This document shows, in pieces, positions 18,486-27,951 of a stretch of 64,000 nucleotides of DNA; within the stretch, counting starts at the first letter, position 1; every line of letters starts with the position of its first letter. The notes beneath the pieces are model-generated. The model did not search any database, had not been told where the DNA came from, and saw only the letters and a program-made list of their open reading frames with translations. Source of the stretch: Pseudoalteromonas sp. T1lg48 (GTDB taxonomy: Bacteria; Pseudomonadota; Gammaproteobacteria; Enterobacterales; Alteromonadaceae); the NCBI RefSeq assembly GCF_002964785.1, contig NZ_PQCC01000002.1, forward strand, positions 118,822-182,821, in the 5' to 3' direction. Position numbers and translations under genes: made by a program.

Positions 18486-18662
18486 CTATATAGCAGCAAG
18501 GATCTCTCCCAGGATTGCCATTACAACGAAGAAGATCAGCAGCACTTTTAAAGTTTTTTCTGATTTATGAAGAGGCTTGCCCAAACATAACCATGCTATC
18601 CCCAACACAATCGCTAACGGAGGGAAAGCAAGGATTAATAGTATGAAAATTATAAATTCCAT
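18486..18662 (-). CDS. Small two-helix membrane protein
   Basis: 58 residues starting at the second of two adjacent ATGs (18660-18662), which is 5 bases from a GGAG site. The first ATG at 18663-18665 is too close to that site. Two strongly hydrophobic stretches (MEFIIFILLILAFPPLAIVL and VLLIFFVVMAILGEILAAI) flank a basic loop with GKPLHKSEKT, so it is a helical hairpin in the inner membrane. Family unknown. It is convergent with the PRPP synthase gene, 33 bases away. Confidence 0.5.
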   Translation of the reverse strand: MEFIIFILLILAFPPLAIVLGIAWLCLGKPLHKSEKTLKVLLIFFVVMAILGEILAAI

Positions 18663-18692
18663 CATAACTCCATGAGCTTTTAGTGGATAATC

Positions 18693-18992
18693 CTACATAC
18701 CTCCATAGAACGTATTCACAAAGCCCTGTAGCTTTTCAGCAAGCCTGGGGATTACATACTTGTGTTGCAATACACTGGGTGGCTTTTCCATTTTAGCAAC
18801 GATTTCTTCCCTTAGCGGTTTCTGTTAGCTGAAAATCATGCGCTCAACTAAGGCTTTTAAGCTGTCAGGAATGAAGTGCTCTTATTCTGCCATTTGCTGG
18901 GTCGCGTTCTCCATCAGCAGGCTTATAAAGCTCGTCCGTGGTCTAGCATGTTTTACTTGGGTATTCGTTAGCGGAGTGAGGATTTTAGCCAT
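18693..18992 (-). pseudogene. Degraded tyrosine-recombinase (P4-type integrase) remnant
   Basis: The frame from the ATG at 18990-18992 begins MAKILTPLTNTQVKHARP, the characteristic N-terminus of tRNA-associated P4-type integrases. A one-base shift then gives TDELYKPADGE, in exact register with the family's YKLxDG block. The original frame runs on to 18693 with two internal stops, through protein-like sequence (such as KPPSVLQHKYVIPRLAEKLQ) that I do not recognise. The catalytic domain is absent. The remnant lies 154 bases from the 3' end of tRNA-Leu and on the same strand, a usual place for such an integrase. Confidence 0.6.
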
Positions 18993-19146
18993 GGTAAGTA
19001 GTACAACTTGTATAAAAACCAAACTGCACTACTTAATGTACTACTAACCCTAGGTGTGGTTGATTTATTTTGGACATAAAAAAAGCCCAATTTCCTGATA
19101 AATATCAGAAAGTTTGGACTTATCTGGTTCATATCGAACCGAAAAG

Positions 19147-19231
19147 TGGTACCAGTGGGCGGACTTGAACCGCCACGCCCGAAGGCAACGGATTTTGAAT
19201 CCGTCATGTCTACCAATTCCATCACACTGGC
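19147..19231 (-). tRNA. tRNA-Leu (anticodon CAA)
   Basis: 85 bases with encoded CCA. The acceptor arm GCCAGTG pairs with CACTGGT (one G-U). The anticodon arm ACGGA TTCAAAA TCCGT reads CAA. A class II long variable arm (TGCCTTCGGGCGT) and the T arm GGCGG TTCAAGT CCGCC are present. The adjacent integrase remnant suggests that its 3' end once served as an attachment site. Confidence 0.97.
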
Positions 19232-19323
19232 ATCTTTTTTCTTTAACCTTCTCAGCGAGAAGATAAAGAAAAACCACTTCAGAGCAAAGGCTTTTTTTAT
19301 TTGCCCTCATCTCTATGCCCAGC

Positions 19324-19351
19324 ATTATACAAAGAATGATAAGCGCGGCAA
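19324..19351 (-). promoter_or_regulatory. Probable promoter of tRNA-Leu
   Basis: Read on the minus strand: TTGCCG at 19346-19351, 16 bases, then a perfect TATAAT at 19324-19329, about 90 bases before the mature tRNA 5' end. Confidence 0.55.
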
Positions 19352-19521
19352 GCGTTTTATGTTATTAATGTGTCAACTGCCGATTATTCAACCAAAGCGG
19401 GCTTTTAACCTATCTCACATCTATAACAATGGCCAACGCCCCAAAGTCAAAATGGAAAGCGTCGCCTTTGTAATCACCCTTTGTTACACTGTCGCCGATT
19501 TTGTTTGAGAGAAATAACATC

Positions 19522-20022
19522 ATGTCTTTGAATTCTACGCCTGCGGGCATTGGTCGTCGTCTCGCTTCACTTATTTATGACGGCTTAGTGGTTATTGCCT
19601 TTGCCATGCTGACCACCGTGGTCTTTCTGCTATTAGTGCAAGGTGGTGTCTCCTTAGGCTGGATTGCTATGGGCGAGGCCGAAGATGTGGCCGCGCTGAT
19701 CCAACAAAATACCATCCTCTATGTAATTCGCGATATTCTCTTAGTGCTGGTAAGCATTAGCTTTTTTGGCTATTTCTGGAGTAAAAGCGGACAGACTATA
19801 GGCATGCGCGCCTGGCGCTTGCAGGTACGCCGTTTAGACGGGTCATTGCCCACATTTTGGCAAGGTGCCTGGCGCAGTTTAGCCGCCCTACTCGGCCTCG
19901 GGAATCTTCTGGTTTTAGTGGATTTTAAAAATAAGCGTGCGCTACAGGACTACCTGTCAGGCTGTGAAGTCGTGATCCTATCGAAAGAAGAAAATAGAAA
20001 GGTCTATCGCGCCTTAGATTAA
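19522..20022 (+). CDS. RDD family membrane protein
   Basis: 166 residues counted from the ATG at 19522 (an upstream TTG at 19501 is less likely). RDD domain with three to four membrane segments. The family signature appears as AGIGRRLASLIYDGLVV with the Arg-Asp pair, and the second conserved helix region as SKSGQTIGMRAWRLQVRR, ending in KRALQDYLSGCEVV. RDD proteins are inner-membrane proteins, some linked to Na+/H+ exchange, most without a defined role. It is divergent from the tRNA. Confidence 0.88.
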   Translation: MSLNSTPAGIGRRLASLIYDGLVVIAFAMLTTVVFLLLVQGGVSLGWIAMGEAEDVAALIQQNTILYVIRDILLVLVSISFFGYFWSKSGQTIGMRAWRLQVRRLDGSLPTFWQGAWRSLAALLGLGNLLVLVDFKNKRALQDYLSGCEVVILSKEENRKVYRALD

Positions 20023-20023
20023 G

Positions 20024-20073
20024 ACCTGACATTTCAGAGCGGCCATCTGCGCCGCTCTAATCGTAGGTCAGGC
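20024..20073 (+). terminator. Nested hairpin after the RDD gene
   Basis: Inner stem AGAGCGGC / GCCGCTCT (20036-20058) lies within an outer pair CCTGAC / GTCAGG (20025-20072), directly after the RDD stop codon. There is no long T tract, so the terminator role is tentative. Confidence 0.45.
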
Positions 20074-20177
20074 TTTGCCGCCCTAGATAGCAGTAGTTGA
20101 GCAATGCAGGTGCAATTGCCAAGAGTCCGACAAACAAGCTCTCAACTTCCTTGACGGCGCAACGCGCCGACCTGTAA

Positions 20178-20298
20178 CCGCTCTTTCATTCAATCTAAAC
20201 GCTTTCTGATCGCGGCGCTCGTTGTGTAGCATAGCAGCGCTATGTAAACAGCGAGCAACAAAGAGCAGGATGCGTTTAGGCAGTATCAGCCAAAATAA
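20178..20298. repeat. Partial, diverged copy of the intergenic inverted-repeat element
   Basis: Shares with the element at 34183-34531 the inner arm CAATCTAAACGC (left) and GAGCAGGATGCGTTTAG (right), which are inverted relative to each other. Between them lies a hairpin built on CATAGC/GCTATG and GCTCG/CGAGC. The outer GGGTCTGTT ends are missing here. A further inverted pair (GGCAAAAATGGTC-like near 20330 and GACCATTTTT near 20378) lies outside it. The remainder of the 393-base gap 20023-20415 has no gene that I can support. Confidence 0.5.
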
Positions 20299-20415
20299 TA
20301 GAGCATGACGAGCGCTGGAAGTACAAGGCAAAAATGGTCGAAATGCCGCAGTTTACATAGAGCAAATGAGGACTTTGAGACCATTTTTAACGCCGTAATT
20401 GTGAGCGCAGTTGCT

Positions 20416-21480
20416 TTAATTGCGGCGTTTGAGTAGGTAGCTGGCAAACACAATAAAGAGTAGGCTCGGCAGCACGGCACCAATAAAGGCCGGGATCTGA
20501 TACACGGTCACTATCGGCCCGAAGATGCGGTCGGTTAGGTGGAACACGATACCCGTTATCACCCCCATAACAATACGCGCGCCCATGGTCACGGTACGCA
20601 GCGGCCCGAAGATAAAGGATAACGCCACCAATAGCATTACCGCCAACGCCACCGGCTGCATAATCTTGCGCCAAAGGGCGAGCTCATAGGTGCTGGTATC
20701 CTGATCATTTTGCTTTAAATACTGCAAATAAGACCAAAGACCACTGAAGGACAGGGTTTCCGGCTTCACCGAGACCACCCCTAGTTTTTCCGCGGTTAAC
20801 TGCGAGGCATAAAAGTATTCGTCCTGAGTCTGCTCACTGATTTGCAGATCCGACATAAGTAAGGTTCTAACATCACGCAGCATCCAACCGCCATCACGGT
20901 TAAACCCTTTGGCCGCAAAGGTCACCCGCTGCAGTTGCAGTTCCTTATCAAAGTGATACATGCGAATGCCATTTAACTGGCCTTGTTGATCAACGTCTTC
21001 GATATTAATAAAGACATCGCCGTCTTTGGCCCATACCCCTTGCTGTGCGCTAAACACCTCGCCCCCGTAGATGGCCTGCGATCGCAGTTGCTTGGCGGTT
21101 TGCTCCGCCTTGGGCACTCCCCACTCGGCCATGGCCATCATCAACAGGGCCATAACAATGGCGGTTTTCATTACCGAGCCGATGACCTGCAGGCGTGACA
21201 TACCGGCGGCTTGCATCACCACCAGTTCGCTGTTGGAGGCCAGCGCCCCTAAACCGGTCAAACCACCGATTAACGCCGCCATAGGGAAGAACACCACCAC
21301 GTCGCCAGGAATACTATACAGGGTGTAGAGCATGGCATCTATGATGTCATAATTGCCGCGCCCGACCGATTTCAACTGTTCGATAAATTTTATCAGGGTG
21401 CTGATGCCGACCAAAACCAACAGGGCAAAGCCCGTGGTCTGCATTATGCTACGGCCTAAATACCAGTCTAATGTCTTCAT
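20416..21480 (-). CDS. lptG: LPS export permease LptG
   Basis: Inner-membrane permease of the LptB2FG ABC transporter, which extracts lipopolysaccharide for transport to the outer membrane. 354 residues, YjgP/YjgQ family: an N-terminal helix pair (MKTLDWYLGRSIMQTTGFAL, then GLTGLGALASNSELVVMQAAGMS with the coupling region), a periplasmic jellyroll domain, and three C-terminal helices. Its start overlaps the end of lptF by 4 bases, so the two are translationally coupled. Confidence 0.95.
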   Translation of the reverse strand: MKTLDWYLGRSIMQTTGFALLVLVGISTLIKFIEQLKSVGRGNYDIIDAMLYTLYSIPGDVVVFFPMAALIGGLTGLGALASNSELVVMQAAGMSRLQVIGSVMKTAIVMALLMMAMAEWGVPKAEQTAKQLRSQAIYGGEVFSAQQGVWAKDGDVFINIEDVDQQGQLNGIRMYHFDKELQLQRVTFAAKGFNRDGGWMLRDVRTLLMSDLQISEQTQDEYFYASQLTAEKLGVVSVKPETLSFSGLWSYLQYLKQNDQDTSTYELALWRKIMQPVALAVMLLVALSFIFGPLRTVTMGARIVMGVITGIVFHLTDRIFGPIVTVYQIPAFIGAVLPSLLFIVFASYLLKRRN

Positions 21481-22589
21481 GCTGTGGCACCTCTGCGCTT
21501 AAAGCTGGCGCGCAACCAGGCACCCAGGGGGCGTCCCTTAATAATCAAAAATGCACCTATAAATAAAGCACTTAAATGCACCCACCATAAGCCGGCAGAA
21601 ACCGGGATTTTGCCATCTTCGAGGGCAAACTTGGCGGCATTGAGTAAGATAAAGTAACCCAGATACAAGGCAATGGCTGGCACCAGCTTGGCAAACTTAC
21701 CCTGGCGCGGATTAACCACACTCAGCGGCACCGCAATCAAGGTCAACAGAGGAATGGATAAGGGAATGGCCAGACGCCACTGAAACTGCGACACAGCCTC
21801 GTTACTATCTTGTTTTAACAACTCTGAGGTGGGCACGGCTTCAAGCCTACGACGCTGATGCTCGATGGCCTGTTCGCGGATTTGCACCTGATAGCTGTCA
21901 AAGTCGGTGCGCTGCACATCAAGCCCCTTGTCTTTTAATTCCACGCGCTGACCCTGACTGAGGATCAGCTGTTGCTCGCCGTTTTCATGCTCTTCTACCT
22001 GACCCATGTCGGCATAAACAATCAGCGACTTTTGTACATCTTCGCCGCGCAGCAACTGGGCAACAAAAACGCGATTAAGGACCCGGCCACCGTTATCGAT
22101 ATTGTGAATAAAGACCACGGCTTTTTCGTTACCGGTTTCTTGGAAACGCCCGGCTCGCAGGGCCGACAGACCGGCTTCGGCCTCGGCGCGTTCTTTAAGC
22201 TGATATTCTTTTTCGCTGGCCCAGGGCGCCAGATAAAGCGTCATGGCACCGGCTAAAATAGCCAGCACGGTACTGGAGATCAAGGTTACCCGCACCACAT
22301 ACCATTCACTGACACCACAGGCCTTCAGTACGGTCATTTCGCTATCGGCATACACCCGACTATAAGCGAGGATAATACCCAAAAATATACTCAGAGGGAG
22401 AATCAAGGACGCCAGTTGCGGCAACTTTAAGGCAACCACAGAAAGCACCAATTTTGCTGGAATACTGCCCTCAGAGGCATCGCCTAAAATGACAACGAAT
22501 TTTTGACTCACAAATATCGTCATGAGGGTAACAAAAACAGCCACCTGCGACTTCAAAACTTCTGCGGTTAAGTATCTAAAAATCAGCAA
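21477..22589 (-). CDS. lptF: LPS export permease LptF
   Basis: Partner permease of LptG. 370 residues, YjgP/YjgQ family: the N-terminal MLIFRYLTAEVLKSQVAVF, then LASLILPLSIFLGIILAYSR and the coupling-helix region ADSEMTVLKACGVSEWYVV, a periplasmic beta-jellyroll domain and C-terminal helices. First gene of lptFG. It is divergent from pepA across a 247-base gap, the standard arrangement in gammaproteobacteria. Confidence 0.95.
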   Translation of the reverse strand: MLIFRYLTAEVLKSQVAVFVTLMTIFVSQKFVVILGDASEGSIPAKLVLSVVALKLPQLASLILPLSIFLGIILAYSRVYADSEMTVLKACGVSEWYVVRVTLISSTVLAILAGAMTLYLAPWASEKEYQLKERAEAEAGLSALRAGRFQETGNEKAVVFIHNIDNGGRVLNRVFVAQLLRGEDVQKSLIVYADMGQVEEHENGEQQLILSQGQRVELKDKGLDVQRTDFDSYQVQIREQAIEHQRRRLEAVPTSELLKQDSNEAVSQFQWRLAIPLSIPLLTLIAVPLSVVNPRQGKFAKLVPAIALYLGYFILLNAAKFALEDGKIPVSAGLWWVHLSALFIGAFLIIKGRPLGAWLRASFKRRGATA

Positions 22590-22836
22590 TGTGCGCCCCT
22601 AAAAACGTCGTGTTTCACTGGCATAGTGGGAAAATTTGAGTAAACTAGTTATTTTAGTCACTTTATTATATGTCAAGCGGATCAAATATCCTACCTAAGG
22701 CATGTAATTGTCTACACTTTAGTTTAGTGGATTGAGCAAACCGTAAATAGTTCACTGGCATATTATAAGTACTTACTCGGTCTGTTGCCGTACAACACAC
22801 TGGGAGTACCGATTATTACTCTAATTAGGAGTCACA

Positions 22837-24351
22837 ATGGAATTTAGCGTAAAGAGTGGAAGTCCAGAAAAACAGCGCAGCGCCTGTATCGTGGTAGGTG
22901 TTTATGAACCACGTCGATTATCACCCATTGGTGAGCAGCTGGACCAGATCAGCGAAGGCTATATTTCGAATCTTTTGCGTCGCGGCGACCTTGAAGGCAA
23001 GCCGGGACAAACCCTGTTACTACACCATGTACCTAATGTGCTAAGCGAACGCGTTCTTCTGGTTGGCTGTGGTAAAGAACGCGAACTAGATGACAAACAA
23101 TATAAACAAATCATCTCCAAAACCATCAATACCCTAAACGAAACCGGGGCGATGGAAGCCGTTTGTTTCTTAACCGAACAGCATGTTAAAGGCCGCGACA
23201 CCTATTGGAAGGTTCGCCAGGCGGTAGAAACAACCCAGGATTGCCTGTACACCTTCAACGAATTGAAAAGCAAAAAGAGCGACCCACGTCGACCGCTGCG
23301 TAAAATCGTCTTTAACGTCCCAACCCGTCGCGAGTTGACCATAGGTGAAAGCGCCATCGAGCACGGTTTAGCCATAGCTTCAGGCGCCAAGCTGTGTAAA
23401 GACGTGGCCAACATGCCGCCAAATATCTGTAACCCGCGTTATCTGGGCGAGCAGGCAAAGTCTCTTGAAACGGAGTTCGACAAGGTCACTGTGAACCTGG
23501 TTGGCGAGAAAGAGATGGAAGAGCTGGGCATGCACTCATACCTGGCCGTTGGTCGCGGCAGCGCCAATGAGTCGGTGATGTCGGTGATTCACTACAATGG
23601 CGGCGTTGAAGATGCGGCGCCTATCGTGCTTGTGGGTAAAGGCCTGACCTTCGACTCGGGCGGTATTTCAATTAAACCAGGCGAAGGCATGGATGAAATG
23701 AAGTACGACATGGGCGGTGCTGCCGGTGTTATCGGTACCATGCGCTCAATTGCCGAGATGAATCTGCCCATTAACGTCATTGGCGTCTTAGCCGGCTGTG
23801 AAAACATGCCGGGCAGCAACGCCTATCGCCCGGGTGATATTCTTACCACCATGTCGGGACAAACCGTTGAGGTACTTAATACCGACGCCGAAGGCCGTTT
23901 AGTACTGTGTGATGCCCTGACCTATGTTGAAGCCTTTGAGCCAGACACAGTGATTGACGTGGCCACCCTGACCGGCGCCTGTATCATCGCCCTGGGTGCC
24001 CATGCTACCGGCATGCTGTCAAACCACAACCCGCTGGCCCATGACCTGCTTAAAGCTGGTGAGCAAAGTGGCGACCGCGCCTGGCAATTGCCATTGTGGG
24101 ATGACTACCACGAACAGCTGGAAAGCCCGTTTGCCGACTTCACCAACCTGGGTGGTCGCGCAGCAGGTACCATCACCGCAGCCTGCTTCTTGTCTAAATT
24201 CACCAAGAAGTACAACTGGGCGCACCTGGACATTGCCGGTACGGCATGGCGCAGTGGCGGCAAGAACAAGGGCGCAACCGGTCGTCCGGTGCCTATGCTG
24301 ACCCAGTATTTAATTAATCGCGCTGGTGTTTCGGAAAGCCCGCAAGATTAA
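22837..24351 (+). CDS. pepA: Leucyl aminopeptidase (M17)
   Basis: Cytosolic hexameric aminopeptidase that removes N-terminal residues; in E. coli it is also a DNA-binding protein. 504 residues. An N-terminal alpha/beta domain is followed by the M17 catalytic domain. The two-metal site lies in [20 protein letters not shown] and YDMGGAAG, and the signature is [11 protein letters not shown] clean AGGAG site precedes the ATG. Divergent from lptF and followed by its own terminator, then holC. Confidence 0.97.
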   Translation: MEFSVKSGSPEKQRSACIVVGVYEPRRLSPIGEQLDQISEGYISNLLRRGDLEGKPGQTLLLHHVPNVLSERVLLVGCGKERELDDKQYKQIISKTINTLNETGAMEAVCFLTEQHVKGRDTYWKVRQAVETTQDCLYTFNELKSKKSDPRRPLRKIVFNVPTRRELTIGESAIEHGLAIASGAKLCKDVANMPPNICNPRYLGEQAKSLETEFDKVTVNLVGEKEMEELGMHSYLAVGRGSANESVMSVIHYNGGVEDAAPIVLVGKGLTFDSGGISIKPGEGMDEMKYDMGGAAGVIGTMRSIAEMNLPINVIGVLAGCENMPGSNAYRPGDILTTMSGQTVEVLNTDAEGRLVLCDALTYVEAFEPDTVIDVATLTGACIIALGAHATGMLSNHNPLAHDLLKAGEQSGDRAWQLPLWDDYHEQLESPFADFTNLGGRAAGTITAACFLSKFTKKYNWAHLDIAGTAWRSGGKNKGATGRPVPMLTQYLINRAGVSESPQD

Positions 24352-24381
24352 TCTTTCGAATTAATCAGCCTTAGCATGTTT

Positions 24382-24403
24382 AAGCCCCTTTTATAGGGGC
24401 TTA
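24382..24403 (+). terminator. Hairpin terminator after pepA
   Basis: AAGCCCC / GGGGCTT stem with a 7-base T-rich loop, followed by TATTCATT. The T tract is short, so read-through into holC is possible. Confidence 0.65.
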
Positions 24404-24467
24404 TTCATTGATGCAAACAGCCGATTGTGTCAAAATTGGCGGATTAACGAGCCGCGTAGAGGACGCA

Positions 24468-24902
24468 ATGTACGCGTTATTTTACCTGCTAGAGCATGCC
24501 GATGAGCCGGGCCATGAAGTGCCGGCTCATTTTGATCTTGGCGCCCGCCTTGCGGCGGAGCAATACCGCCAGGGCAAAAGGGTGTTTATTTTTGTTGATA
24601 ATCGTGACGATGCGCACCTTATCGACCAGCATTTATGGGCGTTTGACGCCGATAGTTTTGTGCCCCACAACCTTCAAGGCGAAGGCTCTCGTGGCGGCGC
24701 CGCTGTAGAAATCGGACAAACACCGCCGGTTGCCAAGCGCACCGTGCTAATTAATTTAGCCTCCACGGTGCCCGATTTTATACGCCGCTTCGACACCATT
24801 TTGGATTTTGTGCCCGCCGATGAGCGACGCAAACAAATGGCACGAGCAAAATACAAGCAGCTTCGCGATATTGGCGCGCAGCTAAGCACACAAAAAGTTT
24901 AG
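24468..24902 (+). CDS. holC: DNA polymerase III chi subunit
   Basis: 144 residues from the ATG at 24468, chosen because GAGG lies 7 bases before it and the protein then starts with the family's MYALFYLL. An upstream in-frame ATG at 24408 would add 20 residues unlike the family. The chi subunit links the clamp loader to single-strand-binding protein. Conserved features: LAAEQYRQGKRVFIFVDN, LWAFDADSFVPHNL and the C-terminal RFDTILDFVPADE. pepA-holC-valS is the usual gammaproteobacterial order. Confidence 0.93.
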   Translation: MYALFYLLEHADEPGHEVPAHFDLGARLAAEQYRQGKRVFIFVDNRDDAHLIDQHLWAFDADSFVPHNLQGEGSRGGAAVEIGQTPPVAKRTVLINLASTVPDFIRRFDTILDFVPADERRKQMARAKYKQLRDIGAQLSTQKV

Positions 24903-24929
24903 ATAGAATTTAGTTAAAGGTTCTGGGCA

Positions 24930-27776
24930 ATGGATAAAACCTACAATCCGCAAGATATTGAACAATCCCTCTATCAAGAGTGGGAAGAAAACGGCTACTT
25001 CAAACCAAGTGGCGAAGGCGACGCGTACTCGATTATGATCCCGCCGCCAAACGTCACCGGTAGCCTGCACATGGGTCACGCGTTCCAGGACACCATTATG
25101 GATACCTTGATCCGCTTTAAGCGCATGCAAGGAAACAACACCCTATGGCAGGTGGGTACCGACCACGCCGGTATCGCCACGCAGATGGTTGTTGAGCGCA
25201 AGCTGGCCGCCGAAGAAGGTAAAAACCGCCACGATCTGGGCCGCGATGCCTTTATCGATAAGATTTGGGAATGGAAAGAACAATCCGGCGGCACCATCAC
25301 CAAACAGCTTCGTCGCCTTGGCGCCTCGGTTGACTGGGACCGTGAACGCTTCACCATGGACGATGGTCTGTCTGAAGCGGTGAAAGAAGTTTTCGTACGC
25401 CTGCACAAGGAAGATTTAATCTATCGCGGTAAGCGCCTGGTAAACTGGGATCCAAAGCTGCACACGGCTATCTCTGACCTGGAAGTAGAGAACAAAGACA
25501 AGCAAGGCCACATGTGGAACCTGCGCTACCCACTTGCTGATGGCGTAACAACCAAAGACGGTAAAGACTACATAGTCGTAGCAACAACACGTCCAGAAAC
25601 CATGCTGGGCGATACCGGTGTAGCGGTCAACCCGGATGACGAGCGTTACCAGGACCTTATCGGTAAAGAAATTCTGCTTCCTATCGTAAATCGTCGCATT
25701 CCTATCGTCGCCGACGAGCATGCCGATATGGAAAAAGGCACGGGTTGTGTGAAAATCACCCCGGCACACGACTTTAACGATAACGAAGTAGGTAAACGCC
25801 ACCAGTTGCCAATGATCAACGTATTCAACAAGGATGCGGCGATTCTAAGCGAAGGTGAAACCTTTACCTTCGACGGTAAGCCTCTTGAGCTGGATGCACC
25901 AATTCCTGAGCGCTTCCACGGCCTAGACCGCTTTTGCGCCCGTAAGCTGGTTGTTGAAGAGTTTGAGCAAGCTGGTTTACTGGAGAAAATCGACGACCAC
26001 AGCCTAACCGTTCCTTACGGCGACCGCTCTGGTGTTGTTATTGAGCCGCTGCTTACCGACCAATGGTACGTGCGTGTAGCGCCACTTGCAGAACCTGCAA
26101 TCAAAGCGGTTGAAGATGGCGATATCCAGTTCGTACCTAAGCAGTACGAAAACATGTACTTCGCCTGGATGCGCGATATCCAGGACTGGTGTATCTCGCG
26201 TCAGCTTTGGTGGGGTCACCGTATCCCGGCATGGTACGACAACGACGGCAATGTCTACGTTGGCCGCGATGAAGCCGAAGTGCGCCGCGACAACAATTTG
26301 AGCGATGATGTAGCCCTAAGCCAGGACGAAGACGTACTGGATACCTGGTTCTCATCGGCCCTGTGGACCTTCTCTACCCTGGGCTGGCCAAACAAGGTTG
26401 AAGACTTAAAAGTATTCCACCCGTCGAACGTCTTGGTAACCGGTTTTGACATCATCTTCTTCTGGGTTGCCCGTATGATCATGATGACCTTGCACTTCAT
26501 CAAAGATGAAGATGGCAAGCCACAGGTACCATTTAAAACCGTTTATGTAACTGGCCTTATCCGTGATGAAAACGGCGACAAGATGTCCAAGTCTAAGGGT
26601 AACGTACTTGACCCACTGGACATGATCGACGGTATCGACCTGGAAAGCCTGGTAACCAAGCGTACCGGCAACATGATGCAGCCGCAGCTGGCACAGAAGA
26701 TCGAAAAGAACACCCGTAAGACATTCGCCGACGGCATTGAGCCGCACGGTACGGATGCACTGCGCTTTACCCTGGCAGCCATGGCCTCAACCGGCCGTGA
26801 TATCAACTGGGACATGAACCGTCTTGAGGGTTACCGTAACTTCTGTAACAAGCTATGGAACGCAAGCCGTTACGTGCTGATGAACACCGAAGAGCAAGAT
26901 TGTGGCTTCAACGATGCAGAGCGTGAATACTCGCTGGCGGATCGTTGGATCCAAGGTCAGTTCCAGCAAACAGTGAAGACCTTCACCGAGCACCTGGATA
27001 ACTACCGTTTTGACCTTGCTGCCAACACCATTTATGAGTTCACCTGGAACCAGTTCTGTGACTGGTACCTGGAGCTAACCAAGCCGGTATTGTTCAAGGG
27101 CAACGAAGTACAACAACGTGGTACGCGTCATACGCTGATCACCGTACTTGAAGGCCTACTGCGCCTGATGCACCCATTGATGCCTTACATCACTGAAACC
27201 ATCTGGAAGCGTGTCGCACCCATTGCCGGTATCGAAGCAAACACCATCATGCTGCAAGCCTTCCCGCAGTTCGATGAGAGCAAGGTAGATGCAACGGCCA
27301 TGGCCGACCTGGAGTGGGTAAAGCAATTCATCGTCGCTATTCGTAACATCCGCGGTGAGATGGACATCAGCCCAAGCAAGCCGCTGAATGTTCTACTTGC
27401 TCATGCAGGTGATGAAGATATTCGTCGTCTTGAGCAAAACCGTAATTTCTTAAGCTCGCTGGCGAAGCTTGAAGAAGTAACCGTACTTGCAAACGCCGAC
27501 GAAGCGCCGGCCTGTGCCACCGCCTACGTTGGCCAGTTGGAGATCATGATCCCCATGGCAGGTCTAATCGACGTTGAAGCCGAGCTGGCCCGTATCGCTA
27601 AGCAGCTTGAAAAGGCGCAAAAAGGCTTAGAACAGGTTGAGAAAAAGCTAGCTAATGAGAAATTCGTAAGCAACGCGCCGGAAGCGGTACTGGAAAAAGA
27701 AAAGTCTAAACTTGCTGAATTCAGTGATGCGAAAGCGAAACTACTTGAGCAAAAAGCAAAAATCGAAAGCCTGTAA
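24930..27776 (+). CDS. valS: Valyl-tRNA synthetase
   Basis: Class I aminoacyl-tRNA synthetase, 948 residues. The HIGH-type motif is HMGH at 47-50, and KMSKS is at 551-555. Between them lies the CP1 editing domain (about 190-340, with [15 protein letters not shown]). An anticodon-binding domain and a C-terminal coiled coil (about 880-948, [20 protein letters not shown]) complete the enzyme. AAAGG precedes the ATG, 27 bases after holC. Complete, with a strong terminator behind it. Confidence 0.98.
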   Translation: MDKTYNPQDIEQSLYQEWEENGYFKPSGEGDAYSIMIPPPNVTGSLHMGHAFQDTIMDTLIRFKRMQGNNTLWQVGTDHAGIATQMVVERKLAAEEGKNRHDLGRDAFIDKIWEWKEQSGGTITKQLRRLGASVDWDRERFTMDDGLSEAVKEVFVRLHKEDLIYRGKRLVNWDPKLHTAISDLEVENKDKQGHMWNLRYPLADGVTTKDGKDYIVVATTRPETMLGDTGVAVNPDDERYQDLIGKEILLPIVNRRIPIVADEHADMEKGTGCVKITPAHDFNDNEVGKRHQLPMINVFNKDAAILSEGETFTFDGKPLELDAPIPERFHGLDRFCARKLVVEEFEQAGLLEKIDDHSLTVPYGDRSGVVIEPLLTDQWYVRVAPLAEPAIKAVEDGDIQFVPKQYENMYFAWMRDIQDWCISRQLWWGHRIPAWYDNDGNVYVGRDEAEVRRDNNLSDDVALSQDEDVLDTWFSSALWTFSTLGWPNKVEDLKVFHPSNVLVTGFDIIFFWVARMIMMTLHFIKDEDGKPQVPFKTVYVTGLIRDENGDKMSKSKGNVLDPLDMIDGIDLESLVTKRTGNMMQPQLAQKIEKNTRKTFADGIEPHGTDALRFTLAAMASTGRDINWDMNRLEGYRNFCNKLWNASRYVLMNTEEQDCGFNDAEREYSLADRWIQGQFQQTVKTFTEHLDNYRFDLAANTIYEFTWNQFCDWYLELTKPVLFKGNEVQQRGTRHTLITVLEGLLRLMHPLMPYITETIWKRVAPIAGIEANTIMLQAFPQFDESKVDATAMADLEWVKQFIVAIRNIRGEMDISPSKPLNVLLAHAGDEDIRRLEQNRNFLSSLAKLEEVTVLANADEAPACATAYVGQLEIMIPMAGLIDVEAELARIAKQLEKAQKGLEQVEKKLANEKFVSNAPEAVLEKEKSKLAEFSDAKAKLLEQKAKIESL

Positions 27777-27797
27777 ATTAGTCTTTTGAACGAACTT

Positions 27798-27826
27798 AAA
27801 AACGCGAGCCCAGGCTCGCGTTTTTT
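27798..27826 (+). terminator. Rho-independent terminator after valS
   Basis: Stem AACGCGAGCC / GGCTCGCGTT, 2-base loop as drawn, with A run before and T run after. Confidence 0.9.
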
Positions 27827-27951
27827 GTGCCCGAAGAAAAGGTCACTACACTAAATGTTTAAAAAACAACCTTCTGCTTTTTCGTTTTGCCATTTTAGAC
27901 CTAAGATTATATTTACGATCAAAGTGCCTTGGTTGATATAGCAGAGCAAGT

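Noticed and set aside
18838..19047. 69-codon plus-strand frame
   Set aside because: Antisense to the integrase remnant, which explains the region better.
15210..19231. Direct repeat of the tRNA-Leu 3' end as island boundary
   Set aside because: I looked for the T-arm/acceptor sequence to the left and saw no copy.
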